From NCBI RefSeq assembly GCF_026314945.1, contig NZ_CP111121.1, positions 4,588,001 through 4,652,000 of the forward strand: a stretch of DNA of 64,000 nucleotides, read 5' to 3'. Positions 60,440 to 64,000 of the stretch are shown in pieces. Under the pieces are notes generated by a model, which worked only from the letters and a program-made list of their open reading frames with translations, was not told the origin of the DNA and ran no database searches. The DNA is from Chryseobacterium fluminis (lineage in GTDB: Bacteria; Bacteroidota; Bacteroidia; Flavobacteriales; Weeksellaceae). A program made the translations under genes and the position numbers. Every line of letters begins with the position of its first letter. Within the stretch, counting starts at the first letter, position 1.

Positions 60440-61747
60440 TTAATAGGCAACCTCCATTTTCACCTTCTTGCCCTTTAGTTTTTCATTCGCCAGTTTTCTC
60501 AAAACAGCATTTACTTTAGTTCTGGAAACGGCTACATACGAGGTCGTATCTTTCACTTCAATAACACCCAAATCTTCTTTCTGAAGTTCGCCTTTCTTTA
60601 AAAGGTAACCCACAATATCCACTTTATTGACTTTATCCTTTTTTCCGGCACTGATATAAATCGTTTGGAAAGGAGTTTTTTCAGGAATTTTACTAAATTC
60701 TGTAACACTTTCTTCCGGAGTATTGCTTTTGATAAACGGAAAATTTTCTTCGGCCGTCATAATCAAATAGGCAAAACCTTTAGCATTCATTCTTGCCGTA
60801 CGGCCGTTTCTGTGAATGAAAGCATCTTCTTTCGGAGGAAGCTGGTAATGGACAATAGATTCTACTTCCGGAACATCCAGGCCTCTTGAAGCGAGATCAG
60901 TGGTGATTAAAATTCTCGCAGAATCATTCCTGAATTTAAGGAGGGCACGTTCCCTTTCGTCCTGTTCCATACCGCCGTGGAAGGTCTCCCTGTCGATCCC
61001 TTTCTCGCGTAAGAGTTCAGAAATACGGTCTACTGCTTCGCGGTGATTGCAGAAAATAAGAGTTCTTTTGTTTCCTATCTTACAGATCAGATGAAAAAGC
61101 GTATCCAGCTTTTCCTCAGAAATGGTCATCACTTTTCGCAGCTGGATGTCAGGTTTTACCTCACTCAGTTTTAGAAAATCAACCAGTTTTTCATTTCTTA
61201 ATCCGGTGAACGCAGGAATTTCGTCCATTGCTGTTGCTGAAGTTAAAATTCTCTGTGAAAGTCCTTTCAGAGCGCTGGAAATAAATTCCATGTCTTCATG
61301 AAAACCAAGTTCCAAAGCTTTGTCAAACTCATCCAGAACCAAAGTTTTAATCGTTTTCGGATCAAAATTATTATTTCTTAAGTGATAGACCACCCGTCCT
61401 GGAGTTCCGATCAATACGGCAGGAGCTTCAATTAAATTATTGACTTCAATTTTTTTATCATGACCACCATAGCAGACCGAAACTTTAAAATCGGTACCCA
61501 TCGCTTTGAAAACCTGCTCAATCTGTAATGCCAGTTCTCTTGCCGGAACCAAAATTAAAGCCTGGATTCCGGAAATCTCTTTTTTCAGATTTCTGAGAAC
61601 CGGAAATAAAAATGCCAGGGTCTTCCCTGAACCGGTAGGGGAAAGTAAAACAACGTCCTGTTGGTTTTCAGTAGCTTTATAGGTAGATTTCTGCATCTGA
61701 TTCATATCCTGAATCTGCAGTTTCTGATAAATAGATTGTAGTTCCAT
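60440..61747 (-). CDS. DEAD-box RNA helicase (DbpA-like C-terminus), motif II is DEFD
   Basis: A 435-residue ATP-dependent RNA helicase. Motif I is SPTGSGKT (about 36-43), Ia PARELALQ, Ib TPGRV, motif III SATA and motif VI HRNGRTAR (about 308-315). Motif II reads LVLDEFDKALELGF: DEFD in place of DEAD. Both acidic residues that bind magnesium and activate water remain, so activity is likely. After residue 360 comes a small domain (KKDKVNKVDIVGYLLKKGEL ... LANEKLKGKKVKMEV) like the RNA-binding domain of DbpA, which recognises hairpin 92 of 23S rRNA; that role is inferred. The ATG lies only four bases after a -7 element, so the transcript may have almost no leader. Confidence 0.93.
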   Translation of the reverse strand: MELQSIYQKLQIQDMNQMQKSTYKATENQQDVVLLSPTGSGKTLAFLFPVLRNLKKEISGIQALILVPARELALQIEQVFKAMGTDFKVSVCYGGHDKKIEVNNLIEAPAVLIGTPGRVVYHLRNNNFDPKTIKTLVLDEFDKALELGFHEDMEFISSALKGLSQRILTSATAMDEIPAFTGLRNEKLVDFLKLSEVKPDIQLRKVMTISEEKLDTLFHLICKIGNKRTLIFCNHREAVDRISELLREKGIDRETFHGGMEQDERERALLKFRNDSARILITTDLASRGLDVPEVESIVHYQLPPKEDAFIHRNGRTARMNAKGFAYLIMTAEENFPFIKSNTPEESVTEFSKIPEKTPFQTIYISAGKKDKVNKVDIVGYLLKKGELQKEDLGVIEVKDTTSYVAVSRTKVNAVLRKLANEKLKGKKVKMEVAY

Positions 61748-61751
61748 GGTG

Positions 61752-61759
61752 CAAAGATA
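61752..61759 (-). promoter_or_regulatory. -7 element of the helicase gene
   Basis: TATCTTTG on the minus strand, exact match to TAnnTTTG, ending four bases before the ATG. No TTG at the usual spacing upstream. Confidence 0.5.
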
Positions 61760-61880
61760 AGGATTTAGTTAATGAGTACAGGCTTCTGGTTTTTAGTTAA
61801 AGGTCTGATATTTCCTGTGTCATTTACATAAAAGCAGCAAAATAAAAAATGATCAACCGGCAACGACTAACCATTATTCA

Positions 61881-61976
61881 GGAGCTGTTTCCGGCTTTTC
61901 ACTATATCTTTCGGATTCCGGCTTCCGCTCCGCTTCAGCCGCAACCCAAAAGGATGCCGTTACAATCCGGGCTGGG
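61881..61976 (+). repeat. Dispersed flavobacterial intergenic repeat
   Basis: The segment from GGAGCTGTTTCCGGCTTTTC through AAAAGGATGCCGTTACAATC to GGGCTGGG is a type of non-coding repeat I recall from several Flavobacteriia genomes. It contains a 61-codon open frame (61849-62034), which I do not support as a gene: the frame starts before the repeat and has no family likeness. Assignment is from memory only. Confidence 0.5.
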
Positions 61977-62093
61977 AATCAGGCATCCGGTTCAGAAGAC
62001 TTTAAGCGCTCTAGCCAGGATGCTTTCTTGGTAAGCGAATTTTAAATATTGATTATCAAAACATTACAGCCATTAAGCAGATTGTGTGAATTA

Positions 62094-62124
62094 TTGTTTA
62101 TGTTAAATAAATTTTATATCTTTG
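62094..62124 (+). promoter_or_regulatory. rpsA promoter (TTG-N20-TATCTTTG)
   Basis: TTG at 62094-62096, 20 bases, TATCTTTG at 62117-62124 followed by C. An exact match to the Bacteroidota housekeeping consensus. It gives a leader of about 115 bases up to the rpsA ATG. Confidence 0.8.
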
Positions 62125-62245
62125 CACCCACTTTTGTGGCGAAAGGTTTGACAAGTAAAATACTTATAATTAATTACTTCCGTATTTTTTAAATCCACAT
62201 TTATTCAGACCGTTAAAAAAGAAGGAATACAAATTTTATTAGAAA

Positions 62246-64000
62246 ATGTCAAAAGAGACAAATTCAGCAGAGGTTATTTTAAACCAAAACGTAGCACCGG
62301 AACAATTTGACTGGGATTCTTTTGAATCAGGTCTTGATGCAGATGCGAGAAAAGAAAAAAGCGATTTAGAAGAAATCTACAACGGATCTCTTAACAGCCT
62401 GAACGACAATGACGTTCTAGTGGGTAGAGTAGTGAGATTAACGGATAAAGAAGCTATCGTAGACATCAACTTCAAATCAGAAGGTGTTATCTCTCTTAAC
62501 GAATTCCGTTACAACCAGGGCCTAAGTGTAGGTGACGAGGTAGAAGTAATGGTTGACAGAAGAGAAGACAAAACCGGACAGTTACAGTTATCTCACAGAA
62601 AAGCAAGAACGCTTAAAGCTTGGGATAAAGTAAACGAACTTCACGAAACTGGAGAAATCGTTAACGGTTTTGTTAAATCAAGAACCAAAGGAGGTATGAT
62701 CGTTGACGTACACGGAATCGAAGCATTCTTACCTGGTTCTCAAATTGATGTGAAGCCAATTAAAGATTACGATCAGTTCGTAGGTAAAACAATGGAGTTC
62801 AAAGTTGTGAAAATCAACCCTGAGTTCAAAAACGTAGTTGTATCTCACAAAGCATTGATCGAAGCAGATATCGAAGGTCAGAAAAAAGAAATCATCGCTC
62901 AGCTTGAAAAAGGACAGGTTCTTGAAGGTACGGTTAAGAATATTACTTCTTACGGTGTATTCATTGACTTAGGAGGAGTAGATGGATTGATTCACATTAC
63001 AGACCTTTCTTGGTCTAGAGTGAACCACCCATCTGAAATTCTTGAGGACGGACAGACTGTGAAAGTGGTTATCCTTGACTTCGATGATGAGAAAACAAGA
63101 ATCCAGTTAGGTATGAAGCAATTAGAAGCTCACCCTTGGGATGCTCTTTCTGCTGACATGAAAGTTGGAGATAAAGTAAAAGGAAAAGTAGTAGTTCTTG
63201 CTGACTATGGTGCATTCGTAGAAATCGCTCCAGGTGTAGAAGGATTAATCCACGTTTCTGAAATGTCTTGGTCTACTCACTTAAGATCTGCAGGTGATTT
63301 TGTGAAAGTAGGAGATGAAGTGGAAGCTGAAGTATTAACTTTAGATAGAGAAGACAGAAAAATCTCTCTTGGTATCAAGCAGTTAAGCAAAGATCCATGG
63401 GAAAACATCGAAACTAAGTATCCTGTAGGATCTAAGCATGTAGGAACGGTAAGAAACTTCACTAATTTTGGTGTATTCGTAGAGTTAGAAGAAGGTATCG
63501 ACGGTTTGATCTACATCTCTGATCTTTCTTGGACTAAGAAAATCAAACACCCTTCTGAGTTCTGTGCAGTAGGTGATAAATTAGATGTTGTAGTTCTTGA
63601 ATTAGACATCCAGGCTAGAAGATTATCTCTAGGTCACAAGCAATTGACTGACAACCCTTGGGATGCATTCGAAACTAAATATGCTGAAGGAACTATCCAT
63701 GCTGGTAAAGCAGTAGAAGTACACGATAAAGGTGCTTCTGTACAGTTCGAAGATGCTGAAGTTGAAGCTTTCTGCCCTTCAAGATTATTAGAGAAAGAAG
63801 ATGGATCTAAAATCAAAAAAGGTGAAGAAGCCCAGTTTAAAGTAATCGAATTCAACAAAGAATTCAAAAGAGTAGTAGTTTCTCACACAGGGATCTTCAG
63901 AGACGAAGAGAAGAAAAATGTGAAAGACTCTTCTTCCAGAAACGTATCTTCTTCTTCAAACAACGAAGAAAGATCAACTCTTGGAGATATCGATGCTCTA
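62246..64000 (+). CDS. rpsA: 30S ribosomal protein S1, 5' part (3' end outside window)
   Basis: 585 codons are visible and the frame is open at the window edge. The protein (MSKETNSAEVILNQNVAPEQ) brings mRNA to the 30S subunit. Six S1/OB repeats can be seen, at about residues 55-120, 137-200, 222-295, 310-380, 395-466 and 480-550. The third to fifth carry the classic core YGVFIDL/YGAFVEI/FGVFVEL followed by DGLIHITDLSW, EGLIHVSEMSW or DGLIYISDLSW. After the sixth repeat a serine-rich, charged tail begins (DSSSRNVSSSSNNEERS), a feature of Bacteroidota S1. Codon use is strongly biased, as expected for a highly expressed gene. Confidence 0.97.
   Translation, partial: MSKETNSAEVILNQNVAPEQFDWDSFESGLDADARKEKSDLEEIYNGSLNSLNDNDVLVGRVVRLTDKEAIVDINFKSEGVISLNEFRYNQGLSVGDEVEVMVDRREDKTGQLQLSHRKARTLKAWDKVNELHETGEIVNGFVKSRTKGGMIVDVHGIEAFLPGSQIDVKPIKDYDQFVGKTMEFKVVKINPEFKNVVVSHKALIEADIEGQKKEIIAQLEKGQVLEGTVKNITSYGVFIDLGGVDGLIHITDLSWSRVNHPSEILEDGQTVKVVILDFDDEKTRIQLGMKQLEAHPWDALSADMKVGDKVKGKVVVLADYGAFVEIAPGVEGLIHVSEMSWSTHLRSAGDFVKVGDEVEAEVLTLDREDRKISLGIKQLSKDPWENIETKYPVGSKHVGTVRNFTNFGVFVELEEGIDGLIYISDLSWTKKIKHPSEFCAVGDKLDVVVLELDIQARRLSLGHKQLTDNPWDAFETKYAEGTIHAGKAVEVHDKGASVQFEDAEVEAFCPSRLLEKEDGSKIKKGEEAQFKVIEFNKEFKRVVVSHTGIFRDEEKKNVKDSSSRNVSSSSNNEERSTLGDIDAL

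Noticed and set aside
61849..62034. 61-codon plus-strand frame upstream of rpsA
   Set aside because: It runs across a recalled dispersed non-coding repeat, has proline/arginine-rich composition without family likeness and no promoter or conserved start.

Overview
The window is AT-rich chromosomal DNA from a member of the Bacteroidota, class Flavobacteriia, most likely Chryseobacterium or a close relative. The evidence is eight large secreted proteins that end in type IX secretion (T9SS) sorting domains (types A and B), Bacteroidota-type promoters (TTG, about 20 bases, TAnnTTTG), weak ribosome binding sites with A-rich start contexts, and typical flavobacterial gene neighbourhoods such as ftsX-DUF3098-uppP-truB. 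No tRNA, rRNA, CRISPR array or insertion sequence was recognised.

Layout. 1-2.5 kb: 3' part of dnaE. 2.7-13.7 kb: four tandem, mosaic paralogues of T9SS type A secreted fibronectin-like proteins, each with its own terminator; three of the terminators are near-identical. 13.8-20.3 kb: a voltage-gated K+ channel with an unlisted 52-residue membrane protein behind it, NIF3, a coiled-coil protein whose zinc ribbon has lost its cysteines, an acyl-CoA synthetase and an acyl-CoA dehydrogenase. 20.5-24.5 kb: a DUF4349 lipoprotein, a small frameshifted gene and a secreted M12-type metalloprotease with a T9SS tail. 24.6-31.8 kb: prfC, an MFS transporter, a CPBP membrane protease, an RdgB-like nucleotidase, RNase Z (TTG start), a TIGR02757 protein and a DUF1003 protein with a perfect acidic heptad repeat.

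32.1-39.4 kb is the accessory island. A secreted-protein 5' end is fused out of frame to the 3' part of an RHS protein whose tip carries an HExxH motif. Behind it lie small lipoproteins and soluble proteins that look like immunity genes, mixed with broken RHS tips and broken immunity genes. This looks like a polymorphic toxin locus that has exchanged tips repeatedly.

39.5-48.4 kb: three tandem T9SS type B proteins (choice-of-anchor L domain, Ig-like repeats, gliding-motility C-terminal domain); the third has a one-base frameshift. 48.4-64 kb: mostly housekeeping genes (rsmA, ftsX, uppP, truB, rluF, a helix-hairpin-helix protein, MerR and AraC regulators, ccoG, an SMP-30 lipoprotein, a DEAD-box helicase with DEFD in motif II) and the 5' 585 codons of rpsA behind a textbook promoter. 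Palindromic intergenic repeats lie at 59.7-60.1 and 61.9 kb.
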